This document shows, piece by piece, positions 25,837 to 33,474 of a stretch of DNA of 40,917 nucleotides. This DNA is from Desulfobulbaceae bacterium (GTDB lineage Bacteria; Desulfobacterota; Desulfobulbia; Desulfobulbales; Desulfobulbaceae): the NCBI GenBank assembly GCA_023544645.1, contig JAMJFO010000027.1, positions 1 through 40,917 on the forward strand, given 5' to 3'. Under the pieces are notes generated by a model, which was not told the origin of the DNA, made no database searches, and saw nothing but the letters and a program-made list of their open reading frames with translations. The position numbers and the translations under genes are program-made. Positions within the stretch are counted from its first letter, which is position 1, and the number at the start of each line of letters is the position of its first letter.

Positions 25837-27947
25837 AATTCGACTTTCCTCTGAGGGTTTTTGGAGCTTCGGCGAACGGTGACAAAGGTCTCGCAGAGGC
25901 AGAGGCCGCCTCCGGCGGTATCCATGTTCTGCAGTTGTCCCTTCATGAGTTTCTGGTCACTCATGCCGGCATGGTACGCCCTGGTCTGCAGAGGTATCTG
26001 GCGGCCGAAGCCATGCACAGTATATACCGCCTCGGGATGAATGAAATCCGTCACCCTGGCTTTCACCACACTTGTTGCCCCGTCCGAGGAAACATCGACC
26101 ATGTCCCCGTCGGAAACCCCCATCTTGCCGGCTGCTCTGCTGTTGATCCACAACGTGTTTTCCGGCATCATCTCATTGAGCAGCGGGTTGTTCACCGTAT
26201 GGCTGTGCGCATGGATGGGGGAGCGGCCGAAGACCAGACGGAACTGCCCCTTGGGCGGTTTTGCCGGGCTTTCGTATGGTTTCCATGACGGCAGCCCCCA
26301 TTCCGTCAGATTCTGGCTGATGAATTCAATCTTTCCGGAAGGAGTCTTGAATTTCCCATCCAGGTTGTCCCGGTCATACATGATCGGGGTGCCGGTCAGC
26401 TCGACAAAACCTTTTTCATCGAAGTCCTCCAGGGTGCGGCCGGTCGGCTCGAGCTGCCATTTCCAGAGTTCCTGCATGGTGCTGAAAGGAAAATATTCAT
26501 CCAGGCCGAGCCTGGTTGCAAGGCCGTGCAGTATGGAATAGAGGTCGATGGTATCGCTTTCCGGCTCCACGGCCTTATTGCGCTTGATCAGTCTCGGTTT
26601 CAATCCCTTCTGTATGGCGATCATGCTTTCGCGTTCAAGATAAGTGGCCTCAGGCAGGATGACATCGCTGTACCAGCCGAATTCACTGTAATGGGTGTCC
26701 ACGGAAACGATCAGCTCGCAGTTGTCCAGCGCTTCTTTTTGGGCGGCCGGATCGGGAAAACAGGAAAAAGGATCATGACGGACGCAGATGATCCCTTTGA
26801 CCGGGTAGGGCTGCTCGGTGGCCATTGCCTTGTAGAACAGGTGGAAGAGGCCGGGGCCCTTGTCAAACTGCTTGTATACCTCGCCAACGCCGTCAGCTCT
26901 CGGGGTTGTAATTTTGGGGGACAGATCGGCGATGCTTCGCGGTCCCTTGACCCCGCAGTCTCCCGGCCCCTTGGGAAAGAGAAGGCCTCCTTCCACTTCA
27001 ATGCTTCCCATGAGCGCGTTGAGCGCGTTTAACGCCCGGCTCGCATAGAACGAATCACTGTAGCGGGAAAGCATCCACCCGGGATGAAAGACCACCCTGG
27101 GCCGGTCCTCGATGAGCTGCTCCACCAGTTGATGAATTTTCTGGACCTTGATGCCGCATTCCCTGGCAGCCCAGTCCGCCGTATACTCCTTGACAAACTC
27201 GGCCATTTCGTCGAGGCCGGTGGTGTACCGCTCTACAAACTCCCGGTCATAGCCTCCGGCTTGTATTATCTCGTGGATGAGCGCCAGGGCCAGCGCATAA
27301 TCCGTTCCGGGCCTGACCTGGAAAAAATTGGTGGCCTTGATGCCCGTCAGGGTCTGGCGCACGTCAACATAGGTGAGTTTGCCTCCCTTGTCGATCATAT
27401 CCAGCACCTGGTTCACTTCGGCCGGACGGAGGGATGCCAGAATATTGCGTCCGAAGAGAACCAGGTGGTTGGCATTTTTGATGTCGTAAATAAAACCCTT
27501 GCGGCCCAGGCCGAACAGCGACTTGCTGGCGTGATGGACGTTCCTGCCGCAGGCGCTGTCATGGTTGGTGTAATTGGGAGAGCCCAGAGCATGGGTGAAC
27601 GCCTTGACAAGGTCCTGGAAAGGTCCTCCCCGGGAGGAGGCCATTACGGCTTCCGGACCGTATTTATCAATGATTGTTTTGAGTTTATCCGCCACATAGT
27701 CCAGGGCAAATTCCCAGCTCACTTTCTCCCATCGGCCGGCGCCGCGTCCGCCGCGGCGGATCATGGGCTGCAGGGGGCGCTCGCTGTCGGCGATCAGCGC
27801 CGGGCCTGCCGAGCCTTTGGCGCATAATGCGCCGTTGAGCAGGTGAGGATTGCCCTCTATCCATTTAACCCTGTTATCTTCAACCTCAATCCTGATGGGA
27901 CAGCGGACAGTGCACATGCCGCACATGCTCCAGACCGTTTTTCTCAT
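25833..27947 (-). CDS. Molybdopterin oxidoreductase, DMSO-reductase superfamily, no Tat signal
   Basis: A 704-residue catalytic subunit. The N-terminal 4Fe-4S motif is CGMCTVRC (Cys 9, 12, 16) with a distal Cys in GALCAKGSAGP; ASSRGGPF and the Mo-ligand region NHDSACGRNVHHAS point to cysteine ligation, as in thiosulfate/polysulfide reductases and formate dehydrogenases. The C-terminal molydop-binding domain has FGRSPIHAHSHTVNNPLL. There is no twin-arginine leader, so it is predicted cytoplasmic. ATG 27947 is preferred because AAGGAG lies 9 bases upstream; a longer frame reaches 27983. It forms an operon with the ferredoxin gene. No NrfD/PsrC-type membrane subunit is present. The substrate is undetermined; a sulfur-compound or aldehyde oxidoreductase is possible. 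Confidence 0.88.
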   Translation of the reverse strand: MRKTVWSMCGMCTVRCPIRIEVEDNRVKWIEGNPHLLNGALCAKGSAGPALIADSERPLQPMIRRGGRGAGRWEKVSWEFALDYVADKLKTIIDKYGPEAVMASSRGGPFQDLVKAFTHALGSPNYTNHDSACGRNVHHASKSLFGLGRKGFIYDIKNANHLVLFGRNILASLRPAEVNQVLDMIDKGGKLTYVDVRQTLTGIKATNFFQVRPGTDYALALALIHEIIQAGGYDREFVERYTTGLDEMAEFVKEYTADWAARECGIKVQKIHQLVEQLIEDRPRVVFHPGWMLSRYSDSFYASRALNALNALMGSIEVEGGLLFPKGPGDCGVKGPRSIADLSPKITTPRADGVGEVYKQFDKGPGLFHLFYKAMATEQPYPVKGIICVRHDPFSCFPDPAAQKEALDNCELIVSVDTHYSEFGWYSDVILPEATYLERESMIAIQKGLKPRLIKRNKAVEPESDTIDLYSILHGLATRLGLDEYFPFSTMQELWKWQLEPTGRTLEDFDEKGFVELTGTPIMYDRDNLDGKFKTPSGKIEFISQNLTEWGLPSWKPYESPAKPPKGQFRLVFGRSPIHAHSHTVNNPLLNEMMPENTLWINSRAAGKMGVSDGDMVDVSSDGATSVVKARVTDFIHPEAVYTVHGFGRQIPLQTRAYHAGMSDQKLMKGQLQNMDTAGGGLCLCETFVTVRRSSKNPQRKVEL

Positions 27948-28095
27948 TGTCGTTATCTCCTTGCAGGTCAGTGTGTCAGGCACCTGAATCCGTGACGGCT
28001 TCTAGGGCTTTGCATGTATACCTGGTTGTTTTGGCTTTTTATTGACATTTATAATTTATTTGTTGATTCACCCCGCCGCCCTTCGGGGGGGGAGA

Positions 28096-28189
28096 GACGA
28101 GAACGGACCATCTTCTGTGTTGGCAACGTGTTGATATCGCACCAGGATAATCAACATCGTTGCCGCCTTGCATCTGGACCGTTCTCGTC
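28096..28189. repeat. Long imperfect palindrome
   Basis: Outer arms GACGAGAACGGACCA (28096-28110) and TGGACCGTTCTCGTC (28175-28189) match at 14 of 15 positions. Nested inside, GGCAACGTGTTGAT and ATCAACATCGTTGCC pair with one bulge. The whole 94-bp element can fold into one long, interrupted stem. It lies 12 bp after the stop of the response regulator gene and about 150 bp before the oxidoreductase start. It may end the upstream operon, but no T-run follows; alternatively it is a dispersed palindromic repeat. It does not carry integron attC core sites. Confidence 0.6.
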
Positions 28190-28201
28190 CGCTCATCGGA
28201 T

Positions 28202-28564
28202 TCAGGAGGAAGCTAATACCTTCGAGACCTTCTCTTTTAATTCATCTTTATCTATGGGTTTGACGCAATATTCCTCCGCACCCAGTTCAAGACTCTGCCG
28301 GGCGGTCTCAATTGTCGGATATCCGGTCAACATCATGACCCGGATGTCGGCGTTAATTTTTTTCAATTCCTCCAGCACCTCAATGCCGCTCATTTTTTTC
28401 AGCTTGATGTCGAGGATAGCCAGATCTATCCTGTTGTCCCCGGCATAGCGCAGCGCATCTTCCTCTTCGGTGAAAGGTTTAACTTCGTGCCCTTCTTTCT
28501 GGAGGATTTTTTGTATCAGGATACCTGCATCAAATACATCGTCCAGGACCAGGATCCTCGCCAT
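28202..28564 (-). CDS. Receiver-only response regulator (RR2)
   Basis: A 120-residue single-domain receiver. The acidic pair is in VLDDVFDAG, the phospho-acceptor Asp 52 in LAILDIKLKKMSG, the switch Thr in MMLTGYPT and the Lys in CVKPIDKDEL. The ATG at 28564 has a GGAGG site 5-6 bases upstream and follows the preceding stop by one base, so it is translationally coupled. It is clearly paralogous to RR1 (35039-35404), sharing ILVLDDVxDAxILxQxIL at the start. Third gene of the sigma-54-driven TSUP operon. With no output domain, it probably acts by protein contact or as a phosphorelay node. Confidence 0.93.
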   Translation of the reverse strand: MARILVLDDVFDAGILIQKILQKEGHEVKPFTEEEDALRYAGDNRIDLAILDIKLKKMSGIEVLEELKKINADIRVMMLTGYPTIETARQSLELGAEEYCVKPIDKDELKEKVSKVLASS

Positions 28565-28565
28565 T

Positions 28566-29210
28566 TCAAACCTCCAGTTCACAGGATTTTGCGGGATGGA
28601 TTTTTTCAGCAGTATTGCGCGAGATGAATCGACGCGCCCGGAATAAAACAATCAGCGACAGGATATATCCGGCCAGGAAGATAAAAGTGACCGAAAGTCC
28701 CTCAACGCCGTAACCATTTGCAGGCAGCGGTATTGGGTATAAACTGCCAATCCGGGCTGCCGGTTCCTCACTGGTGAAAACGGTTTCAAGCCAGAAAAGG
28801 CTCAGAAATATCGGCAGCAGGTAGATGGCGCTGTGTCGGGCAAATCGCTGGGCCAGATAGGTGTTGAAATCTTCATCAATATCGTTGTCCGTGGTACGGT
28901 AGAACATATCCCGCGTCTTCCAGTCCGCAATGGCAGCAATATCCTTTTGCTTCTCTTTCTTTGCTGAAAAAATCTTTTTGAATTCTTTTTCTTTTTCATC
29001 GACCCGGGCAACCCGCCGCAGCAGCATTGAGACCATTGCCGTGAACATGGCGGCCACCAGGATCTGCCAGGGAACAGGGATACCGAGAAGGTCCAGGGGC
29101 TTGAGCAGAAACCATTCAAGCCCCCTGCCTGCCGCGGCAAAGAGGGGGGAGACAACGGCGAAAAACAGCCAGTCGAGCCCCCCTCCAAGATAGTCCAGCA
29201 TCTGTAACAT
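28566..29210 (-). CDS. Coiled-coil membrane protein, possibly Oxa1/EMC3-like
   Basis: A 214-residue membrane protein without an obvious family. Hydrophobic stretches lie at about residues 12-30 (DWLFFAVVSPLFAAAG), 47-64 (WQILVAAMFTAMVSMLL), 126-146 (AIYLLPIFLSLFWLETVF) and 170-192 (SVTFIFLAGYILSLIVLF). A charged helical hairpin (RRVARVDEKEKEFKKIFSAK and following, about 65-120) separates the second and third. The order of helix, cytosolic coiled coil and two further helices recalls the DUF106/EMC3 branch of the Oxa1 superfamily; this is an inference from topology. It lies 13 bp after the TSUP exporter and directly before RR2 in one operon, suggesting an accessory or signalling partner of the exporter. 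Confidence 0.7.
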   Translation of the reverse strand: MLQMLDYLGGGLDWLFFAVVSPLFAAAGRGLEWFLLKPLDLLGIPVPWQILVAAMFTAMVSMLLRRVARVDEKEKEFKKIFSAKKEKQKDIAAIADWKTRDMFYRTTDNDIDEDFNTYLAQRFARHSAIYLLPIFLSLFWLETVFTSEEPAARIGSLYPIPLPANGYGVEGLSVTFIFLAGYILSLIVLFRARRFISRNTAEKIHPAKSCELEV

Positions 29211-29223
29211 GATTGTTGCTCTT

Positions 29224-30897
29224 TTACCTCATGAACCACAGCAGCTGCGTGTAATTCATGAACACGATGATCAGAGCGCCGGCCAGCAGTCTTTTGAGAA
29301 AGATTTCCGGCAGATGTTTCTGGATCTTGGGGCCGACCATGCCACCCAGCATGGCTCCGGCTGCAATACAGACGGCCATGATCCAGTCAGGCTGGTACCC
29401 CATGAGGATGTACTTGGCAATACCTCCGGTGGATGTGGCAAATGTGCCGGCCAGGGCAATGGGTACGGCAAGGTACATGGGATAGCCCATGACGGTGGTC
29501 ATGAACGGCATGAACATGAAGCCGCCGCCCACCCCGAAAGATGCCGCTATCATCCCCATGAGAACACCGCTGAACAGCATGATCAGGGGTCTGGCCACAA
29601 AGGTCTCTCCCCAGAACCGCATGTCGAATTTGTTCAGGTTGAATTTGTCAAACTCCACTTTGCCCAGTTCGAGGGCCTTGCCGGATTCCTTGGCCTCTTT
29701 GACCGCGGCGTTGAATTTCTGGACGATGGCCTTCATTGCCTTTTTCTTTTCAATGGAAGAGGGCAGGCTTTCTATAAAGAGCTTAATGCCGATGACCAGA
29801 CAGATAATTCCAAGGTAGAATTTGTATGCTTTCAAGGGCAGATATTTTGCCGAAAAGGTCGGTCCAAGAAAAAAAGCGCCTATAACGATGCCTATGGCAA
29901 AGAAGATAGCCACGGGCCAGGCAAACCGTTTCTCCTTGAAGTAGTTCAACAGCCCGGTAATCGGGGAGCAGAGGGTGAGGAACAGGTTGGTCGGTTTGAT
30001 GGTATTGGCCGCGTTAACACCGATGGGACCCTTGGTGCCGAGGATGGTGACCTGGAAGGCTGCTGTAAACAGTCCTCCCGCGGCGCCCATGATGACAAAA
30101 AGCACGCCGATGAGAAAGGCGCCGACAAGAACAACCAGCGGATTCATGTAGATGCCGCCGGTCTTGAAGAAGAATCCGGATTTTTGAATAGTCGTGGTTC
30201 CCGCTTTCTCGCCATTGACATATACCGCCAGCGGGGTGTCCGGAGCAATGTGCTTGTAGGGGGTTATGGACACGGAGAATTTTCCCGTTGCCTTGTCGAG
30301 CTTGACGCTAACGTCCTTGTTCCAGCCCTCCTTGTTCGTATCAAAGTCTGAAACAATCATCCGGGTATTGCCGCCGCCGATGGGCGGTTCCTTGGCAATC
30401 GTGTTGATGCCGAATTTATCTTCATGGGTGAAGATAAGGAAGTTCCACTGCTCCTCGGAGGAAATCATACCGAGCATGGGCTTGACTGCATCCGGGATGT
30501 CGGCCCATCCCAGAATTTTGTTTACCCGCACGTCGTATTTAAATGGTGGAAAAGCAAAAATGCCCGAGGTTTGGCCCTTGGCCGAGACTTTCGGTTTTGC
30601 CAGGGTGTCCGGCGCGCTGGTGACGACATAGTAGGTCTGGGGAACACCGGTATCACCGAATTTTTTCTCCAGTTTCTCCCGCTCCTGTTCGCCAATGGCA
30701 TCCTCGGATTTGAACATGATTTCCGAACCGACCACCACATAGAGTTCCCGGCCCGGATCAATGCTTCCTTCAATGTTCAATGGGGTGCCCGCGGTAATGG
30801 AAGCAGGGATGTTGGCCTCCATGGCCCGGGCAGCGCCTGCTCCTGTCAGAACCAGGAAAAACAAGGCCAGAAACCATACCGTTTTTTTTCGTCTCAT
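29224..30897 (-). CDS. TauE/SafE (TSUP) family exporter with large N-terminal domain
   Basis: A 557-residue protein: signal peptide (VWFLALFFLVLTGAGAARA), about 205 residues of soluble, probably periplasmic, beta-rich domain (IPASITAGTPLNIEGSIDPG onward), then an eight-helix TSUP bundle. Both TSUP repeats are visible: GAAGGLFTAAFQVTILGTKGP with NAANTIKPTN, and ASFGVGGGFMFMPFMTTVMG with ALAGTFATSTGGIAKY. TSUP members export sulfite, sulfolactate and other sulfur or organic anions; the substrate here is unknown. A cytosolic coiled loop (KKKAMKAIVQKFNAAVKEAKE) lies between the repeats. ATG 30897 has AGGAGG seven bases upstream; a longer frame reaches 30930. First gene of an operon with the coiled-coil membrane protein and RR2, behind a sigma-54 promoter. 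Confidence 0.9.
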   Translation of the reverse strand: MRRKKTVWFLALFFLVLTGAGAARAMEANIPASITAGTPLNIEGSIDPGRELYVVVGSEIMFKSEDAIGEQEREKLEKKFGDTGVPQTYYVVTSAPDTLAKPKVSAKGQTSGIFAFPPFKYDVRVNKILGWADIPDAVKPMLGMISSEEQWNFLIFTHEDKFGINTIAKEPPIGGGNTRMIVSDFDTNKEGWNKDVSVKLDKATGKFSVSITPYKHIAPDTPLAVYVNGEKAGTTTIQKSGFFFKTGGIYMNPLVVLVGAFLIGVLFVIMGAAGGLFTAAFQVTILGTKGPIGVNAANTIKPTNLFLTLCSPITGLLNYFKEKRFAWPVAIFFAIGIVIGAFFLGPTFSAKYLPLKAYKFYLGIICLVIGIKLFIESLPSSIEKKKAMKAIVQKFNAAVKEAKESGKALELGKVEFDKFNLNKFDMRFWGETFVARPLIMLFSGVLMGMIAASFGVGGGFMFMPFMTTVMGYPMYLAVPIALAGTFATSTGGIAKYILMGYQPDWIMAVCIAAGAMLGGMVGPKIQKHLPEIFLKRLLAGALIIVFMNYTQLLWFMR

Positions 30898-31040
30898 ACT
30901 CTTCCTCCTCAGTGTAATTGAGAAAATCAAAATGATCTATTCCCCGGTCAGCGGTGATCTTTGGATCCACCACCATGTTGCAATGCCGCTTCATTTTAAG
31001 AGACAGACTGTCGGGCATATCTCCTGTCGTTTTCATATTA

Positions 31041-31057
31041 AGCAAGTTTAATGCCAG
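31041..31057 (-). promoter_or_regulatory. Sigma-54 promoter of the TSUP operon
   Basis: Minus-strand CTGGCATTAAACTTGCT carries GG and GC exactly 12 bp apart, with the TGGCA and TTGC cores of the RpoN consensus. Predicted transcript start is near 31030, 133 nt before the TSUP ATG. Its -24 element CTGGCAT is the same as in the peptide promoter at 20091-20107. Confidence 0.8.
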
Positions 31058-31186
31058 CCCATGTTTTTTCTCCGCCGCAGAGTATAATAGACTGAAAATA
31101 ACGTATTAATGGAGAGTTGTATTATTTACAGCGGAAGCATGGGGGGGAATTATTCCCAGGTGGACAGGCAAAAGTGCACCAATCAG

Positions 31187-31213
31187 GATGCCCTGCATCA
31201 AAAATGATGCATC
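31187..31213. promoter_or_regulatory. Candidate activator binding dyads
   Basis: Two adjacent dyads share the half-site GATGC: GATGC-CCT-GCATC and the palindrome GATGCATC, with centres about 16 bp apart and roughly 165-180 bp upstream of the predicted sigma-54 start. This is a usual arrangement for an NtrC-type activator. Confidence 0.4.
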
Positions 31214-31319
31214 TTTGCCGGGCTGGATCAATGACGCGGCTTCCGCCGTGCATCGTTATCGAGATGAAAAAGATTGGTGTTGTAAACAGGGAGGTGGAAA
31301 AAGGACAGCAGAAGGTGAA

Positions 31320-32786
31320 TTAAGTGGATGTTGTCCTGTAGTCGGCTGCTTCAAGGCCGTAACGCCTGAGCAGCCGTTGGAAGGACTGCCGACCGAGTCT
31401 GCTGGAGCGGGCGGCGGCGCTGACATTGCCTCCACTTTGCTGCAGGGCGTTGGTCAGATATTTCCGGGAGAAAATGTTCACCACTTCCTCTTTGGCGTTA
31501 TTATAGGAAAGGCTGTTGACCTCTGAAAGTATATCTTCACAGGGTGTTTCGGGCTGAAAAGTGTCTTTTAAATCAGCGATGGAGATGTTTTTGTCCGCGG
31601 CAAGGAGAACAGCGCGTTTGACAACGTTCTGCAGTTCCCGGACATTGCCTTTCCACCGGCGTCGTTCCAGGTGCTGCATGGCCGCCGGGGTAATCTTCAG
31701 GCCCGGTTTTCCGTATTCTTCTCCATACAACTGGAGAAAATGCCGGGCAAGAAGGGGAATATCCTCGGTCATATCGTTCAGGGAAGGCATGGTTACGGAA
31801 ACCACATTGAGCCGGTAGTAGAGGTCTTCGCGAAACAGGCCCCGGCGAATTTTTTCTTCCAGATCCTGATTGGTGGATGCCAGCACCCTGACATCCACTT
31901 TGATCGGCCTGGTATGGCCAAGCGGCATTATTTCCTTTTCCTGCAGGACCCGGAGGAGCTTGGTCTGCAGTTCGATGGGCAGGTCGCCGATTTCATCCAG
32001 TAGAATTGTTGAACCGTGGGCTTCAAGAAAGAGTCCTTTTTTCTTGCTGGTTGCCCCGGTAAAGGCTCCTTTGGCATAGCCGAACAGTTCGCTTTCCAGG
32101 ATATGCTCAGGCAGGGCCGGACAGTTGACCGCCACCATGGACTTGTCTGACCTGCCGCTCATCTGATGCAGTACCCTGGCGGCGAGTTCCTTGCCTGTTC
32201 CCGACTCGCCCCGGATGAGCACGGTGACGTCGGTATCAGCGATTTTGTCCATCAGTTCCAATGCCTGTCTCAGCTTGGGCGACTGCCCGATAAATTTCCG
32301 GGATGCGGACCGGGAATCAATTTTCTGCTGAAGGGTTTGGTTTTCATGAAGCAGTTTGATGCGCTCCAGGCAGCGCTGGAGGGTTAACACGAGGTGGTCG
32401 TTGTCAAAGGGCTTCTCGATAAAATCGTACGCCCCCTGTTTAAGCGCCTCAACTGCCATTTCAACCGTGCCGTAGCCGGTCATCATAATGACCGAGATTG
32501 ACGGATCCAGTTCTTTTACCTTGTTCAACAGGTCCAGCCCGCTCAGGCCCGGCATTTTTATATCCGTCACGATAATATCAGGGCGCCAGGTCTTAAACAG
32601 TTCCCAGGCAATTGCCCCTGATTCAGCCACCCTGATTTCACAATCACATTTGCGGCCGACCACAACGCGAAGCATGGCCAGCATATCCGTATCGTCGTCA
32701 ATAAGAATTACCCGGGGGAGCTCCTCCGGTCCGGCCAAAGGGGATGCCGGTCGGGATGCATCCATCGGCACATCTTGTATTGTCAT
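31320..32786 (-). CDS. Sigma-54-dependent response regulator (NtrC family)
   Basis: About 488 residues: receiver domain with phospho-acceptor Asp 75 (IIVTDIKMPGLSG) and Lys in FIEKPFDND; AAA+ sigma-54 interaction domain with Walker A GESGTGKE (193-200), the GAFTGA loop (240-245) that contacts sigma-54, and Walker B LLDEIGD (262-268); C-terminal Fis-type helix-turn-helix (GGNVSAAARSSRLGRQSFQRLLRRYG). All activation motifs are intact. ATG 32786 is preferred, although a GTG at 32837 is in frame. It is divergent from the SMP1-HK1-RR1 genes and directly upstream of the sigma-54 promoter of the TSUP operon, so HK1 is the likely kinase and that operon a likely target. Both links are inferred from position. 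Confidence 0.95.
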   Translation of the reverse strand: MTIQDVPMDASRPASPLAGPEELPRVILIDDDTDMLAMLRVVVGRKCDCEIRVAESGAIAWELFKTWRPDIIVTDIKMPGLSGLDLLNKVKELDPSISVIMMTGYGTVEMAVEALKQGAYDFIEKPFDNDHLVLTLQRCLERIKLLHENQTLQQKIDSRSASRKFIGQSPKLRQALELMDKIADTDVTVLIRGESGTGKELAARVLHQMSGRSDKSMVAVNCPALPEHILESELFGYAKGAFTGATSKKKGLFLEAHGSTILLDEIGDLPIELQTKLLRVLQEKEIMPLGHTRPIKVDVRVLASTNQDLEEKIRRGLFREDLYYRLNVVSVTMPSLNDMTEDIPLLARHFLQLYGEEYGKPGLKITPAAMQHLERRRWKGNVRELQNVVKRAVLLAADKNISIADLKDTFQPETPCEDILSEVNSLSYNNAKEEVVNIFSRKYLTNALQQSGGNVSAAARSSRLGRQSFQRLLRRYGLEAADYRTTST

Positions 32787-32913
32787 ATTTTTCCGGATAT
32801 TTTTTGATTGGGGGTGATTGATCCGAATTCTGGTCACCGTAATTATCGGTTGCCGGAAGTTCTCATATTGTATTGTTGTTGAATTTCAAACAAACAAATT
32901 GTAGCATAATATC

Positions 32914-33474
32914 ATGCTTACATGCAAGGCGGCTCCACAGTTGAGCAATATCAGCACCGTACAACATAATTCTCATTCTGGAATCTTCCTGTCCCGCGTC
33001 TTTTGTCTGCGTTCTTTTTTTCTGCTTTTGTGCTGGTTGACTGTTTTTCCCCAGGATGCCCGCGCCGTTCAGGTTCATGGATCTCCCGAGGGGCTGTATG
33101 TTCACCAGATGGCCCACCTGTTTTTTGCCGCTGCTCTTGTTTTTCTGCTTTTACTGATCCATTACCGCCCCATCGGCAAGGGAAAGGCATGGGGGTATTT
33201 CAAGCTGTCGCTTTTCTTTTTTCTTCTGTGGAACATTGACACCTTTGGTGTGCACTGGTTGACCCTTCGTCTGCCGGAAGGAGCGATCATCAGCCGGGGA
33301 TCACTGATGGAGCATCAACTCGCCGGTCCCTTGACTCTTGAACGACTTGCTTATTATTTCGGCAGGCTGGATCATCTTTTTTGTGTGCCGGGGATGTGGT
33401 TTCTTGTATTAAGCCTGCGTCACTTCTCGGTACAATCGGAAAAGCAGGAAAATTCCGCAGAAAATGCATCATGA
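32914..33474 (+). CDS. Small histidine-rich membrane protein SMP1
   Basis: A 186-residue membrane protein of no family I recognise. After a hydrophobic leader (FFLLLCWLTVFPQDARA) comes VQVHGSPEGLYVHQMAHLFF, then three further hydrophobic segments and, near the end, YYFGRLDHLFCVPGMWFLVL. The paralogue SMP2 (36609-37088) shares the spaced residues HGxPEGLYxHQxAHLF, KAWxxF and DHLxCxP. Conserved histidines at the membrane edge could bind metal, heme or quinone; this is speculation. The stop overlaps the HK1 start by four bases (ATGA), so it is coupled to the kinase. The start is uncertain: ATG 32914 lacks a ribosome site and a TTG at 32940 would also retain the leader. Confidence 0.85.
   Translation: MLTCKAAPQLSNISTVQHNSHSGIFLSRVFCLRSFFLLLCWLTVFPQDARAVQVHGSPEGLYVHQMAHLFFAAALVFLLLLIHYRPIGKGKAWGYFKLSLFFFLLWNIDTFGVHWLTLRLPEGAIISRGSLMEHQLAGPLTLERLAYYFGRLDHLFCVPGMWFLVLSLRHFSVQSEKQENSAENAS

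Larger units (their letters stand above)
30898..31319. other. Regulatory intergenic region with sigma-54 promoter and dyads
   Basis: A 422-bp region without a convincing gene. It holds the leader of the TSUP operon (about 133 nt), the sigma-54 promoter at 31041-31057, and upstream of it the dyads GATGC-CCT-GCATC (31187-31199) and GATGCATC (31206-31213), with another GCATC near 31250. These fit an enhancer region for the sigma-54 activator encoded immediately to the right. Confidence 0.6.

Noticed and set aside
28010-28075. Sigma-54 promoter before the molybdopterin oxidoreductase
   Set aside because: CCAGGTATACATGC has GG and GC only 9 bp apart, not 12.
28096-28189. Integron attC site
   Set aside because: Size and imperfect pairing fit, but the GTTRRRY/RYYYAAC core sites are not at the ends and there is no integrase.
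28014-28448. Plus-strand 144-codon frame antisense to RR2
   Set aside because: It runs through the palindrome and then antisense to a conserved receiver gene.
31160-31182. Second sigma-54 promoter (minus strand GGTGCACTTTTGC)
   Set aside because: Spacing between GG and GC is 11 bp; the element at 31041-31057 is exact.
31117-31323. Plus-strand 68-codon frame upstream of the sigma-54 regulator's stop
   Set aside because: It lies over the enhancer dyads, has no ribosome site and a composition unlike the real proteins here; the regulatory reading explains the stretch better.
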